From Iris pallida (Eukaryota > Streptophyta > Magnoliopsida > Asparagales > Iridaceae): DNA of 64,000 nt. Position 1 is the stretch's first letter; the number at the start of each line of letters is the position of its first letter. A program made the position numbers and the translations under genes. Where the stretch lies: assembly GCA_029216955.1 (NCBI GenBank), contig JANAVB010023996.1, positions 14,535,214-14,599,213 on the forward strand, read 5' to 3'. Of the stretch, positions 47,110 through 59,806 are shown in pieces. The notes beneath the pieces were generated by a model, which had not been told where the DNA came from, searched no databases, and saw nothing but the letters and a program-made list of their open reading frames with translations.

Positions 47110-47335
47110 AGTGATGTCATTTCTTATTATAGTGTATTTAATATTATAATTAATATGAACATATAAATTAAAATTAATTAATATTAATATTAAAATTGAA
47201 ATATTAAAATTAACATTAATAATTATATTAAATTTCTTTGGACAATTAAGTTTTGGGTTGAAATTTGTTATGTCTGCTGTTATCAGATGTGGAAATGGTA
47301 TTATCCCAAAAAATTTGGAGATAAATAACATGATT
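47091..47335. mobile_element. Possible small AT-rich MITE
   Basis: TCCAAATTTTTTGAGTGATGTCATTTC on the left is loosely inverted at the right end (CCCAAAAAATTTGGAGATAAATAACA) around a TTAATATTAA-rich core. It resembles the element at 48967. Its left end overlaps the TIR of the neighbouring element, so boundaries are uncertain. Confidence 0.4.
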
Positions 47336-47851
47336 GGTTAACGGTTTTGTCTTATATTTTTGGTTTTCGATCATGTATCGATCGGGCTTCTATTGAAGGT
47401 TGAGATTTTGAGAGTGGGTTTCGGAGCTTGTAGGGGAGGGACAGCGAATAGGGCAAACACGTTGGCTGTGGTTACAGTCTCGATCATTTCCACGATCAAA
47501 AATAGTTTTTTTTTAAGAATTAAAATATTTAGATATATTTTTCATGTAACAATTAAAGGTTTCCAATTAGAAAGAAAATATCGTAATGTAGCAATCAAAG
47601 GTTCCGAAATAGAAAAAAAAAATGATGTCTCTATCAATCTGTCTTTACGTGGAGAATATCAAGCAAGAAATAAGTCTACATTCATTACAAACTGCCGACA
47701 AGAAGAGGTGACCATAAATTTTGCTGATTTAAAAAATAAAATATTTAGGAAACGTGATTGGAGTTGGCGTGCTAAACTTGGGAGCTGTTTGGCACATTGA
47801 AACTCGAATAAAACTGCCTTCTATTTTGTAATTCGACTGATGTGTGGCAAG

Positions 47852-48074
47852 CAGGGCCGACTTTGAGTCGATAGAGATCCGACACAAATTTTTTAAAATG
47901 GAAGGACCCCTTAAATACAAGTCTAAGCATTATAACCACTATATTACAATACTTTTTGTTAACAATGGCACATGATATGTACTAGTTCTATTGTAGATAG
48001 TTCTATATTGGTGTTCCCTTTCGTCAGGGGTCCTGGACCGTCGTCAGACCTGTCCTGGGCCAGAGCCGACCCTG
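47852..48074. mobile_element. hAT-like MITE, 223 bp
   Basis: Termini CAGGGCCGACTTTG and (reverse) CAGGGTCGGCTCTGG form imperfect TIRs. Eight-base flanks GTGGCAAG (47844-47851) and GTGACAAG (48075-48082) differ at one base. CAGGG ends plus an 8-bp duplication are hAT signatures. Confidence 0.75.
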
Positions 48075-48082
48075 GTGACAAG

Positions 48083-48966
48083 TTCCGCTATTTGGTAACT
48101 CTGCCAACAAATTTAAAACTTTGATTGAAGTGACTTCTCCGGAGTTACTGTCCTCTACAAAAAGTTTACTTTTAACATCCAAATTTTTTTGGTTGAAACT
48201 CCTATCCGGTGTGCTTGAAAAAAAATTGAAGTAACATTTGTCTTCAATATATTTTTCTCATTAATTATGTTAATTAAAATAATTTATATTTATTAATAAT
48301 ATTTTAATTTTAGAAAAGTTATTATTTTATTTTAGAAATTTTATATTCATTAATTATATGTTAATTAAAATAAACAATAATTATGTCAAAATATATATCG
48401 CAATATTTCAACCAACAATCCAAACAAAATGGGAGGGGCTAAGCATACCGAGGGTTACTATATCTCTAACCAACATTCACTTTCAACAACCACTCAAACA
48501 ATCAAATTCGATTTTTTTTCACTTTCAACAACCATCCAAAGTAAACAATCGAATTCTTTTTTTCTCCACTTTTATATCTTTCAATTCTACCAACTAAACA
48601 ACTTTCGAAAAATCAAAATTGCGTATACAAATTTTATTTTACTACTTTCGTACATTTTTATGTAATAAACAAGTCCTTACTTTTCTAAGAAAATGACAAC
48701 TATAATGACGTCTGAGTCTCATTAGTGCGCCAATACTTATGGCGTTACGTGGCTCATGAGGGTTCCATGTAGGGTGTCAGTGTCATTGGAGAGAATATCT
48801 TTTAAAATGGGTCAATTTCAGTGGCGTTTTATCCTTCCATAGGAATTATTTAAATATTTTCGTTCTTTTTTTCCTGCAAATTAATGAATTTTTTTTCTAC
48901 ATAATTTTTTGGGTATATTTTTAAAGGTAGGTATTAGAATTTTTTTTTTGTATATTCTAAAACAAT
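48083..48966. other. Intergenic, no gene seen
   Basis: AT-rich, with a partial local duplication of CACTTTCAACAACCA words near 48478 and 48520. No supported coding region. Confidence 0.45.
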
Positions 48967-49338
48967 TATGCTATTTGACTCCCAAAATATTTGGATGATG
49001 TCATATTCCATTATGTGACATCTAACATGACGGCTGACATAACGGCTGACATGACAAATTTTAACCAAAAAAATTAATTATCCAAAATTTTTAATGTTAA
49101 TATTAATTTTAATTTTAATATTAATGTTAATATTAATATTAATTTTAATATTAATATTAATATCAATGTTAAGGTTAATTTTAATGTTGTTAATCTTAAT
49201 GTTAATTGTCATGTTAATTTAATATTAATTTTAATTTTAATATTAAATTTTATCATGTCAGCTGTCATGTCATCAATCATGTCATATGTCACATAATAGA
49301 AGATGGTGCCATCCAAATTTTTTGGAAGTCAAATAACA
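48967..49338. mobile_element. AT-rich MITE, about 370 bp
   Basis: Ends TATGCTATTTGACTCCC and (reverse) ATGTTATTTGACTTCC continue as an inverted repeat of about 55 bp that includes TTTGGATG and ATTATGTGACAT. The core is a TTAATATTAATTTT low-complexity run. Similar direct sequences (GTAGGTATTAGAATTTT) lie outside both ends. Confidence 0.7.
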
Positions 49339-49877
49339 TTTTGATTATAAAATGTAGGTATTAGAATTTTCTGTATATTCTGAAAAGTAGGTATTAGAAG
49401 TGTGTCCATGGCACCGTATGGACACTGCGACACTGACACTATAACTATTCAGTGGATCCTCTTCCTCCACCAGGAAGAGTTGACGCAGGAAGAAGCGTAG
49501 ACAGACTCGCCAACTAGTTAGTGTGAGCAAAGCGTGCGGACACTTGTGCGGACATTTGTTAGCATCATGCATGGGAGGACACTTGTTGGGCTCAGAACGA
49601 CTTCAGCAGAAGCAAAACTCGTCACACCCAATAAACTAACACACAAAAGCATCTGTGCAGCATCAGTTGCTGAAGAAGAGTTCAACAAAAGTCGAAAGCT
49701 AAACCTACCACCCATCTGTCGAGGCGGATGATGAGTGATGTCACCACCCAAGCATCTGTCGGCAGCAGTCCCTCCCAAGAATCTAGTCGTTATTGGCCAG
49801 TAGAGGAATTAGGAAGGTAGTCTTTTACTTGTGGAAGAGGGCAAGAGGCCTAGTCACCTAAACTTCTCCATCAGGAA
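49339..49877. other. No gene recognised
   Basis: Moderate GC stretch with overlapping short open frames on both strands (49518-49778) and repeated GTGCGGACA words near 49533. No family motif seen. Confidence 0.4.
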
Positions 49878-50470
49878 TAGGCTGAAACTCGATAGATTAG
49901 AAGGGCCAAAAATCGGACGACCAAATAAGGAATGTTCAAACTCGGTTCAACTAAACTCTCGAACACCTCTCGAACATGTTTAATTCGAAAGAATCAAATT
50001 TAGATTCGATGTAGATCTCGAGTTCGTATGAACATAATAAATTGAGTCAGAGGCAAAGTCATATTAAACATATAAATTATCACACTGTTACTCTAAAGTC
50101 TTAAAAGACTTTTTTTTGTTGAAATACTTGTGCTCTTTACGTCATAAATATACCTACCATCAGATTCTAGTGCATCAAAGTATCAATGGACGCAATTATT
50201 AAGATTTGAGAGAGAATAGAGAGGAGTGATATAGTACAATGCAACATATATACATATACCTAGGGGAAGTCCTAATACGAGAAATCGATCCGAGTTCGAG
50301 CCCGTTTGTAAACAAAATCGAGTCGAATAACCTATGGTCGAACTCGGTTCAAATATCCCTTCGAACTTGAAAAAATCGAACATGTTTGGTATCGACCAGC
50401 CCGTGAACGAACTTCGAATTAAGCTTGGATTGAGCTACATGCGAGCCGTTTGAATCATTTTACAGCCCTA
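49878..50470. mobile_element. hAT-like non-autonomous element, 593 bp
   Basis: The left end TAGGCTGAAA and the right end (reverse) TAGGGCTGTAAAA are imperfect inverted termini. Flanks ATCAGGAA (49870-49877) and ATCAAGAA (50471-50478) match at 7 of 8 bases. The interior is rich in CGAACTCG/TCGAGTTCG words, common in plant hAT MITEs. Confidence 0.65.
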
Positions 50471-50627
50471 ATCAAGAATCAATAGAAATCCCCTAGGTTG
50501 AGTTACTACTTTACTACTATTAATAAGGTACTACTTTACTTGTGGAAGGCTAGGAATTTTTTAGGTATACTATTGATAAGCATCCAGGGTCTTGTGCTAA
50601 GTTCTATTGTAGTGTGCGAAGCTCTAA

Positions 50628-50965
50628 GGGGCATGTTTGGTTCAAGTTTAGAGGCCTTTGAATGGATTTTAGATTTTTTTTTTTTTTTTACCCATGTTTG
50701 GTAAGTGTGGAATTGAGAATTATGAGAGAATATAGAGGACCTTAGATTTCTACATATATAAGAAAGTAAAATGCAAGTCCTCATTGTGAATATTTTTGCT
50801 TTCCTAGAAATGTCGGTTGGGTGCATTAATTATAATTTTTTTGACGTTGATACCCTCAATGACACCAATTGAATCTAGATAACAATGACAAAATAAATTA
50901 ATAAAATAATATTTATGGTAAACTAAATAAATTAAGATTTCTATTCCTGCCTGAATCAAACATGT
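50628..50965. mobile_element. Possible Tourist-like (PIF/Harbinger) MITE, decayed
   Basis: The left end TAA-GGGGCATGTTTGGTTCA matches the usual Tourist terminus. The right end has only CCTGAATCAAACATG, and no TAA duplication is clear. Confidence 0.35.
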
Positions 50966-51580
50966 GAATGAAACAATTAAAATTTTCGGACTACATATTT
51001 TCAATATAACCAAATATGGTAATATTGAATTCTTTTCCAATGGAAAATAAATGGAAAGTTAATTCCTAGAAAGAGTAGGGCGTAGGAAGCTCTAGGGGCT
51101 CTTATAGCTTCAAGTGGAGCGTGCGAGGGTTCTTACGGCACCTGGAGCCATACGAAGAGTAGGGCGTAGGGTTCTTGGTTGTTCGGTTTGCTTAAGCCTT
51201 GTTCTTCGACAACTATTTACGAGATACTCCTTTACCTCGCAAGGAAGCACTAGAAGAAAAAAATATGGCCGACTAAATTTCATCACAAGGAAGAACTAGA
51301 AAAGGAGAGATGTGTGGCTAGCTGAAAGAAGATTTAGTCTTCTTAATCATGAATTCATTAGTTCTATAATTTAAGAGAATTTTATGTTAAGTATCCCTAT
51401 GTTTATGACTTATTACATCCCATACTTTGAAACTAATTACACGGACCACCCCTATGTTTTATATTTTTCTATAGAAAGTATTAACACTAATCACCCATAT
51501 TTAAAAAATAAAACATAAATCAGAGGGGTGCTCCGTGTAGCTATTTTCAAACTAGGGGGTACAGTCCATGTAATATGTAG
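50966..51580. other. No gene recognised
   Basis: A GAGTAGGGCGTAGG word recurs near 51072 and 51155. Otherwise featureless up to the LTR start. Confidence 0.4.
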
Positions 51581-53356
51581 TGTCACGCTCCAAGTGGTCC
51601 ACTATGTAAGACTTATGGCTTGATAGACTCGGTCGTAACCGAATTTTGGAGAAACTTACTGTCAGCATCGAATCGATCATGGATGAATGCATAAGAACCT
51701 TTCTAACTGATTGAACGGTTTCTCTTGAAATGAGTCCAAGAGTTTCCGCTGGATATTTTTGCTGCTTGGTTTTGATGGATGCATTTTTTTGATTGGTTTT
51801 TGATGACTTGATTATTGTCGATTTTCATCGAATTTTCTTGCATTCATATATGAGAATTCTGAGAGAGGAATATACAAAGAAGGTGTACTGATCAGGTGTT
51901 GGTGCTAGTGCAAGCGAGCACGTAGCTAGAGACTGACCACACAGGTGTTCCTTTCCTCTCGGCAATTCTCTAATTGGTGAGTGGTGGGTTCTCTGTGGTG
52001 GTTTGTCCCTTCTCCGCTACTCCTTCATGCAAACTAAATGAATTTTCTTGTTTACCTTGTTGTGTCCACTGATCGATGATGCTTAGCTGAATAATTGATA
52101 GAAATGCCACAAGCTGATACCACTAAGATGCTAGAGTAAATGACACATGAGATATTAACTGTTATGCAATATGACACAAATAATGAATTGATGCATGTTC
52201 CTATGAAATGATATAAAATATGATAAAACGATACGATAAAGAAATGATGGAAATGTGGGGACTGATAAGTCCCAATTGATGCATGTGATGATGATGAATG
52301 TAAAATGCTAGTTCCTTACAGTTGGCTTACTTATTACCATGCAAATTGTGTTATTGTTGAGTCGAATATGCATTTGCGTGGTCATGGACGTCTTGTGCAC
52401 AAGGTTTGAGTTAGTTTCCTCGAACGGTACCCGGGGCACTTGGATCGATTCGACCTAGGAAAAATAATTGGTTGTGCTATTGTGGCACGAGATATTGCAG
52501 GACATTCATTGAGTCTTGCAACCTGCTTTGGAATGGTGCATTGCAATACCTAGTTGGGATGTCCTTTATGGTGCGGTTTTCACCAACGGCCAAGTCCGAA
52601 AGCAAGCTAATGATTGTCTTGTACAGGACGATAAGTATTATATCCTGTATTGTATGCAGGTATGCTGGATCGACAGTGGGTAAAGTTTTTTTTTTCTACA
52701 TATCTCATATGTTTCATTGCTGCTTTGAGTTGAATGATCATGATTTGTTGAATAATGCTAGTCCCTAGTAAATAATCATATAATTTAAAAGGCTTGTTAT
52801 AAATTTCAAAAGTGTGGGTTTAGCTGATTGGGCCAATGTGGGCTCACCAGTACATTTCAAATGTGCTGACCCCTCCTCCACAGGTACTAGAGAAGGCGAG
52901 GGCGCACATGGGAGATAAGGCTTTTGCTGCTGCTATTTTCAAAGTTTACTTTCAAATAAAGACGCACAAAGTATTACGAAGTTTCATGATTTGATGCTTA
53001 TATTTCATTATAATAAAGGGGCAGAATGTATGGAATGGAAAGTTATTCAAAGTAGCCTACCGGTTGTTTTTCTTTTCATGAATCAATGTAAGCTGGAATG
53101 ACATTTCAAGGATTACTGAGAAAAGTTGTATCTACTGCTATTTATCAATAAAAATGAGTTATTTTTTTTTTCTATTCTGTGTATTCAATTTTTCTGCTAT
53201 GTGGCTGTGTTTTGATATTTCAAAATGACATAAATTTGCACGTCCTTGTCTTGTACAAGAGCAATACCAAGCTTGTACGGTATCACATCCAGCGAGGACG
53301 ATTGGTTAAGTACAGTAAAAGCGAGGACGAAAGATTTACGGAATTGGGATGTGGCA
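51581..53356 (+). mobile_element. 5' LTR of the truncated Tekay-like element
   Basis: It starts TGTCACGCTCC and ends GGGATGTGGCA, inverted relatives of each other, directly before a tRNA-Met primer site. 1,776 bp. Confidence 0.82.
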
Positions 53357-53359
53357 TGT

Positions 53360-53372
53360 TGGTATCAGAGCC
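53360..53372 (+). other. Primer-binding site (tRNA-iMet)
   Basis: TTGGTATCAGAGCC begins about three bases after the LTR end, a standard gypsy arrangement. Confidence 0.9.
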
Positions 53373-53524
53373 ATGTTTCAATTCTTCGATTTCGAAAATG
53401 TTTACAAATGGAAGTTCTGATGCAATTTTCTTGGTTGATGGAGTTAATAGTGCTGGCATGAAATAATATTCCATACAATAAGTCCATAAATATTTTATGA
53501 GTACTAATGGAACTATTTTTGTCT

Positions 53525-54560
53525 GTAGAATAAATAAGGGTGACAGCTCAAATACAACATCATCGTCTGACCCTATGGAGAAAATGTTACGACTAATAGG
53601 AGATCAAAGGAAGCAGAGCGAGGTTCAACATCGCCAGCTTCAGGAGTAACTCCAATTCAAATTCCAAGCGCAACTGGATGCTCAACAGAAACATATGGAC
53701 AATTTGACTCAAATTGTCCCCAATTGTCGGCCGATAACAATATTTCTGTAACGGTCGCTGCAATCGAAACTATAGTAGTGGCGACGGACAAACCTGAAAC
53801 ACTGACACGGAAGAAATCGAGCTACAAATTCTCAGAGTTTAAGAACTATGACCAGCCTGAGTTCAACGGAAAGGCAAAAGCCCGATGAGGTGGTACGATT
53901 CCTGTCCATATTGGAAGGCTATTTTCGTATGCTGGACATTCATGGCAGTAAGAGGGTGGATTGTGCGACCATCCAGCTTCATCTCAAGGCTCAATAATGG
54001 TGGGAGTCTAAGAGACATGCACTCTATGGTAACAATCCTGATACAAAGATACCATGGGAGACATTTAAGCAGGCTTTCATCGCACAGTACATCCCGCCTG
54101 CTGTTCGCCAGAGGAAAGAGAATGAGTTCGTAGCGCTCCGGCAAGGCAATATGTAGGTAGAGGACTACGAGATAGAATTTTTGAAAAGGGTTCGGTTTGC
54201 TGGCTACATAGTGCCGAATGACGATGCCAAGTGGGATAGAATTGTGCAAGGCTTGAATGAAGGCTTGCAATGAGATGTGTCGAGTCGGAAGTGTGCATCA
54301 TTTAGAGAAGCTTATGAGACAACACTCAAGATGGAAAAGTTTTACCGTACAGCTACTAGAGGGGGAACACAGGACAACCATAATAGTCAACATAAACGAC
54401 CTATGGCTACTGGTAGGAACGATGTTCCAAAACGTCAATACACAGGTGAACATCAGGGGCCGCATTGCTTCAGATGCAATCGGTATAGACACCGTCAGGC
54501 AGAATATCGGGTTGGATGCTTCAAATGTGGCGATAATGGCCACAAGACGGCATAATGTAG
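53525..54560 (+). pseudogene. Gypsy gag (capsid and zinc knuckle), decayed
   Basis: Stitched frames give gag-like pieces: FKNYDQPEFNGKA (about 53850), DPxxW-type capsid sequence (IPWETFKQAF near 54050, VRQRKENEFVALRQG near 54110) and two zinc knuckles. The second knuckle (CFKCGDNGH) has TAA in place of a residue just before its last Cys; the first (CFRCNRYRH) has lost its last Cys. At least five stops or frame changes. Gag would have formed the particle that packages element RNA. Confidence 0.8.
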
Positions 54561-55675
54561 AGGCATGAGGAGGAATCAAAATCCTCTACGAGAACAACAA
54601 TATAATCATAATCGTAGGCAAGGGCCACTAGCTTTACCAGCCCCTCCCGGGAATAATCAGAATCAACAACAAGGTACGCAAGGAAGAGTGTATGCTTTGA
54701 CTCAAGCAGAAGCTCTTGCTTCAGACACTGTCACAACATGTATGCTACTGTATAGAAGTATACCTACTCGGAGGTTATTCGATTCTAGTGCTATACATTG
54801 TTTCATATCATCTGATTTTTTGCAACGAAAAACAAATTATATATGACTCTATTAAAGATGGCTCTTTGTCTTAGTACTTCTTCGGGGGTAGATATGCCCG
54901 CAAGTTCGTTTTGTAGGGATGACTACATCAGTGTTGGAGGCAGGACTCTATTGTTGGATGCTATAGTACTTGATATCAAAGAATATGCTATCATCTTGGG
55001 CATGGATTGGCTCAATGCTTGTTATACAATGATCGACTGCACAGAGAAGAGAGTTGTGTTTCGCCTACCCAGAGAAATAAAGTTTTCTTACTCGTGTGAC
55101 TCGACATCCAAGGCGACAATGGTGATATCAGTGATTACGGTAAGGCACATGTTATATTCGGGGTGTAAATGATACCTCGCTTCTGTTCAGGACACTCGGA
55201 TGAAGGGTGCAGACTCGGATTAAATCAAAGACGTGGCAGAATTCTCCGATGTGTTCCCAGACGAGATACCTAGAATGCCGTCAAACAGGGAGTGAATTTA
55301 TGATTGATACTTTTTTGGATACTCGCCCGATATCGAAGGTACCATACTTGATGGCTCCACCAGAATTAAAAGAATTGAAAGTGCAGTTACAAGAGTTACT
55401 GGACTGTGGATACATTCGTCCAAATGTATCACCGTGGAGAGCTCCGATATTGTTTGCAAAGAAGAAAGACAGGACGCTGCAGCTGTGCATTGATTACCGA
55501 GAGCTGAATAAAGCAACTATTCCGAATAAGTATCCTATATCAAGGATAGATGATCTTTTTTATTAGCTACATAGAGCGACCGTATTTTTAAAGATTGATC
55601 TTCGTTTCGAATACCATCAGTTGATGATCAGGCCTGAAGATGTCCAAAAATCAGCATTTCGTACGAGATACAGAC
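54561..55675 (+). pseudogene. Gypsy protease and start of reverse transcriptase, decayed and truncated
   Basis: Protease: the active-site block reads FDSSAIHCFIS (normally FDSGATHSFIS) near 54780, and ILGMDWL follows at 55000. RT begins about 55220: [20 protein letters not shown], then [20 protein letters not shown] and [13 protein letters not shown], then FLKIDLR and KSAFRTRY. The frame ends at 55675, before the catalytic YVDD block. An in-frame TAG lies at 55564. The changed protease triplet and the missing polymerase core make it inactive. Confidence 0.85.
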
Positions 55676-56845
55676 TGTCATGCCTCAATTCCGTAAAACC
55701 GATCGTCCTTGCATGCACGTGATGCTGCGCGAGCCTAGATTGCGCTTGCGCAAGGCAAATACCTGAAACGGTCGATTTGAAGTTAGACGACAGTGTCGTA
55801 CAGAAGTCACAAAGCAGAAAAATCAAAATAACGCAAGACATGTTGTAATCCCCTGTTCCCAAAAATTTAAATTTTTTATTTATTTTATTAATTTTTAATA
55901 TTTTGTTTAGAAATAAATGTTTATTTGACTTTATATAAAGAAAATCGTAAATATTTTCGAATGACAAAATGGTTTTGCCAAATTATATTTTCTAGATTTT
56001 TGGTTTATGAAAATATTGTTTAAATGATATTAGTTTAAATTATTATTGTAATCAAATATTAGATTTAGATTTGATTAATTTAGTTATCAAATTAGTGATT
56101 ATTATCTTTGACCAATAAAATGATTTGCTAAATTATTTTTATAACATTTAGATTTATGCAAATATACTTTAAATTTTATTTGATAATATTGGATATTATT
56201 TTAAATTATTATTATGATAAATGGATTGAGATTTGACCAATATAGTTTTGAGATTGATTTGATTTGAATTTAATGTAAAGATTTATACATTAGATTCTTG
56301 ACCCATCCAAATTAGGAAAATACGTGTCAATCTCCATCTATTTAAGGAGAGACTTTTTCTTGTTTTCTTCCAACACCAAAATCCTTCCAATCTAATCATT
56401 TAATCCTAATTAAGTAATTGATAGCTATTATATATACCCTTATGAACATCTTTCATCTTTTCATTTATCAAAATTCTCTCTTTTTCGTCCAAAATAGCCC
56501 CAAATTCGTCATAAATTCAGTATCATTTTTTTGAAGCTATAGCAACTTCGCGAAGTTGTTGCGACCCACTCCGAACTCCGTTTCACTTCCAATTTTTTTT
56601 CTTAAAACTGTATCGAGATTAGATTTCCAAATCTATAATTTATTTTCTATAATTATGAACATGAATTTCTCGAAAATTATTTGAGTGTCAGTTATCCAAA
56701 AAATTGACATATCATATTGTTTTCGAGATTTCGGGAGATTTTGAACTCCGTTTTACGAACTGTTTGATGTTTTGGAAAAATGATACATAGATCTATTGCA
56801 ACACTAATTTTCTAGAATTAATAAAATAGTTTATTATTTTGTTTA
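55676..56845 (+). mobile_element. LTR fragment cutting the truncated gypsy element
   Basis: It starts TGTCATGCCTC, related to the LTR ends at 9654 and 57919. A TATA-like CTATTTAAGG lies at 56338. From 56395 to 56830 it matches the inner arm of the intron-2 palindrome (34440-34760), including TCGGGAGA and GTTTGATGTTT. The right limit is where similarity stops; no LTR end or target duplication was found. Confidence 0.6.
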
Positions 56846-57918
56846 ATTTGTAGAACCTATAGATGGTCGGTGATTCACCGAATTAGTAACGGTTAGCCAT
56901 AATTAAATAACTGGCCATCTAAGCTTTATGGATTGACCCTTTCATGCTCACATCTACCTTGATTATGAATTTGGTGCCAAAATATAGGGTTGTCGTCATA
57001 TCAACAGAGATAGACGGTCATAAAAACATTTCTAATTCTTTTATTGAGCTCTCGTATGCTATATAACCGACCTGACTATGATGGGAGAAGGCTTGAATGA
57101 TGATAAGAACTTACAAAATTATTTCAAATAGCAAAGAAACTTATAGAATCTTGTTAAATTCTATGGAACTATAAATAAAAATCATCATGCATAAAACAAC
57201 CAAATTAAGCTATAACAAGCACTGTGTCATTTGTAGTCATACTACAGTCGGAACAACCAGGGTTAATTAAAGCTTGACAATAAACCAATTCCCTATTGCT
57301 CAAGATTAACTATTAGCACACTTGTCAGAGGCATAAACCGCACATACGCACCTACGTGATGGGAGGCCCAGTGCAAAAAATGAGGTACGAGCCTAACCAG
57401 AGCAAGGTGCATGTATAGTAAGCACAGTAAAGGTCCTCGACACTGAAACTCCTGTGTTGCTCTGTTCCACATCAACTTGTTCGCAACAAAAAAGGTCCTC
57501 GACACTGAAACTCCTGTGTTGCTCCTGTGTTGCTCTGTTCCACACCAGAGAAAAATTTTCTTTAGAATAAGTAGGACTATTACCGACCCAAAAAATTCTC
57601 TTTAAAACAGTTCTGAGAGAAATACTCCTAAAGTTCAGAAATTGGAGAAATTATTACCTATATAACAAAATCAAACATTCATCGAGCATCGTCATATATA
57701 TAACAGTAAATCTAATCAACACCTAATGGACAATCTTTACAATCAATCGACGAATCCATAGAAAACAAAACGAAACCCTAACTCTTCATAAACAAAGAAA
57801 ACCCTAACTCTGGCCTATCCGAGGAGCCCCGATTCGATCGCCATCCGATAGTAAGACCTAGGGAGCTCAGAGAGTGGATTGGAGGGTTGTTCAAGAAATG
57901 AAAAGAGGAGGCAGTCGG
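56846..57918. other. No gene recognised; local duplication and leader-like sequence
   Basis: AAGGTCCTCGACACTGAAAC plus the following 20 bases occurs at about 57428 and 57490. On the minus strand, 57918-57720 reads like a plant 5' leader (TTAGGGTTTTC, TTAGGGTTTCG), but the only ATG frame near it is short. Confidence 0.4.
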
Positions 57919-59746
57919 TGTTACGCCCCGAGTCGACAAACCGTTCGTCCCCGGTGTTATTTTGCCAAATCGATCGTCCTCGCTAAGGCGTGATGCCGTA
58001 CGAGTCTTGAATTGCACTCGTACAAGGCAAGAACGTTATGTTGAGTCTTTATATTGAAACGCCAAGTTGAAACTTCACAATTCACATCAGAATATAAGAC
58101 GCAGTATAGAAAGATAGAAATTTGCTTTTCATTTATAGCTTGCAACGAAGTGCAAGTCGTAATTACATTGGATGCCGTTGTGGCTACATTGATTGAAAAC
58201 TGAAAGAAATACATTCGACAAGCTGCCTAAACTAACACTTGCCATTCCATACATTCGCCCCTTTATACATAAGTCGTCGATCGAATTGGCTTCAAAATAC
58301 TTCAGCATAGGAAGAGCTTCAAAATGCCTCTCGCACTTCAGCTTCGGTCTAGTTTAGAGCGCCTGCCGCACCTGGAAAAATTGGGGGAGGGGATTAGCAC
58401 ACTTACTAAGTGGACGAGACGAACCCACTCGTCTAAACCGACTCTGATTGTTAGGGTAGGCATGCTTTAGAGTTGTCTTTCTATTAGAACTAAATGAATT
58501 CAGTTCATATTTGATAGCCATCTTTGAGTAATAAAGCATACAGTGAAACATATTAGTTTATCATATTTTTTACCATGGCCGTGCTCGTCCCTGCATGAAA
58601 ACACAGATAATATTTACTACCTGCATAAGACAATATTTGAGCATGCTCTATCTTATATGTGCGATCATTGATGCTATGTATCACGAGGGACTTTATATGA
58701 CATTACGACGTGCCTGTCAGCTTGGGTTGCAAGTCCTGCTGCAGGTCTCGTAATGCCTCGCACCGAAGCACGAATTTATCTTTTCCCCTAGGTCGATTCA
58801 GTTCCGATGCCCCGGATACCGCATCGAGGAAAGTTCAACTTGTGTACAAGCTGTCCATGACCATGCCAATGCGTGAACTTGTTTAATATGTACGGGCAGA
58901 TTTGTATAGCACGGACAGTTTTGAATGACATTGTCATTTTCCCCCAACTCATGCAACAATTCATTTTCCCCAAAGCCGTACTCCCGATTTAGCGTCCCGT
59001 AGGCACCAAATTGTTCGAGGCATCATAACCCACGATCGACGTTTTATATTATTTTACAGCACGTGAAATAGTCTATCTTTTTACTAGAACCTTAAACTTT
59101 CTGGTTTATGTGATAAACTTGTATTTTTCAGAGTAGATTACTCTAAATCGATACGTTTTTCTGGAGTTCTTGAACTTAGTGGATTAGCATGCAATTAACT
59201 TGGCATCGTTCGATTTGAATGAATTTGAAGCAAGGAATTAGTTTGCGGGACAGAGTAGAAAAGAAGGCCGAATCACCCCCCCGATTACTTTGCTCGTGCC
59301 GATCGTCGAAGCGCTTCACAACGTCAAGCTTTAGTAACGCGAGCTCCTGTAATGGCACCAACACCTTGTTAGAATTTCTTCTTTTTTCCTTGCTTCAAAA
59401 TTTATAATTGTATCCATGAAAATGATGCGAAAGCACTTTATCAAAACTCAGCAGCAAAAGCTCCAAGAAAACCATACAACGGTCCGGTCCCGTCGAAGGG
59501 ACTCTTATAGAGAGCTTACTCGCCGAGACGCAGCCCGTTGCATCTAGGACTTATTCCAACAGAAGTCGTTCCATTAGTTGGATCGATTCTCGTAACGTCC
59601 GTCCAAATCGATTTGATCGATGCCGCAAGGTGTTATCGTTTACCAAGCTTAGCGATCGAGTCAGATGCCATCTAAGTTTCCGGCTAATCTGACTCAGCGC
59701 AAACATATTATGAAGTTTTATCGCCTATCGAAAGCGGGGCGCTACA
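57919..59746 (-). mobile_element. 3' LTR of the Tekay-type chromovirus
   Basis: 1,828 bp, with plus-strand ends TGTTACGCCCC and GGGGCGCTACA as near-perfect inverted termini. Colinear with the LTR at 9654-11491, which has drifted more at its ends. The short spacer 59747-59806 holds the usual GGGACGAAACTTTTTCTTAG tract on the minus strand. Confidence 0.9.
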
Positions 59747-59806
59747 TAATATACCACTAAGAAAAAGTTTCGTCCCGAAACTTAAGAACAAGGGTCTGAC
59801 CTCAAT

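Larger units (their letters stand above)
51581..55675 (+). mobile_element. Tekay-like gypsy element, 5' part, truncated
   Basis: It consists of an LTR, a primer-binding site, gag, protease and the start of RT on the plus strand, ending abruptly at 55675 where a different LTR begins. Many stops and frame changes mark it as old. The rest of pol and the 3' LTR are not found further right. Confidence 0.85.

Noticed and set aside
47360..47800. 146-codon plus-strand frame
   Set aside because: No recognisable motif, lies between MITEs in AT-rich DNA, no supporting signals; could not be defended as a gene.
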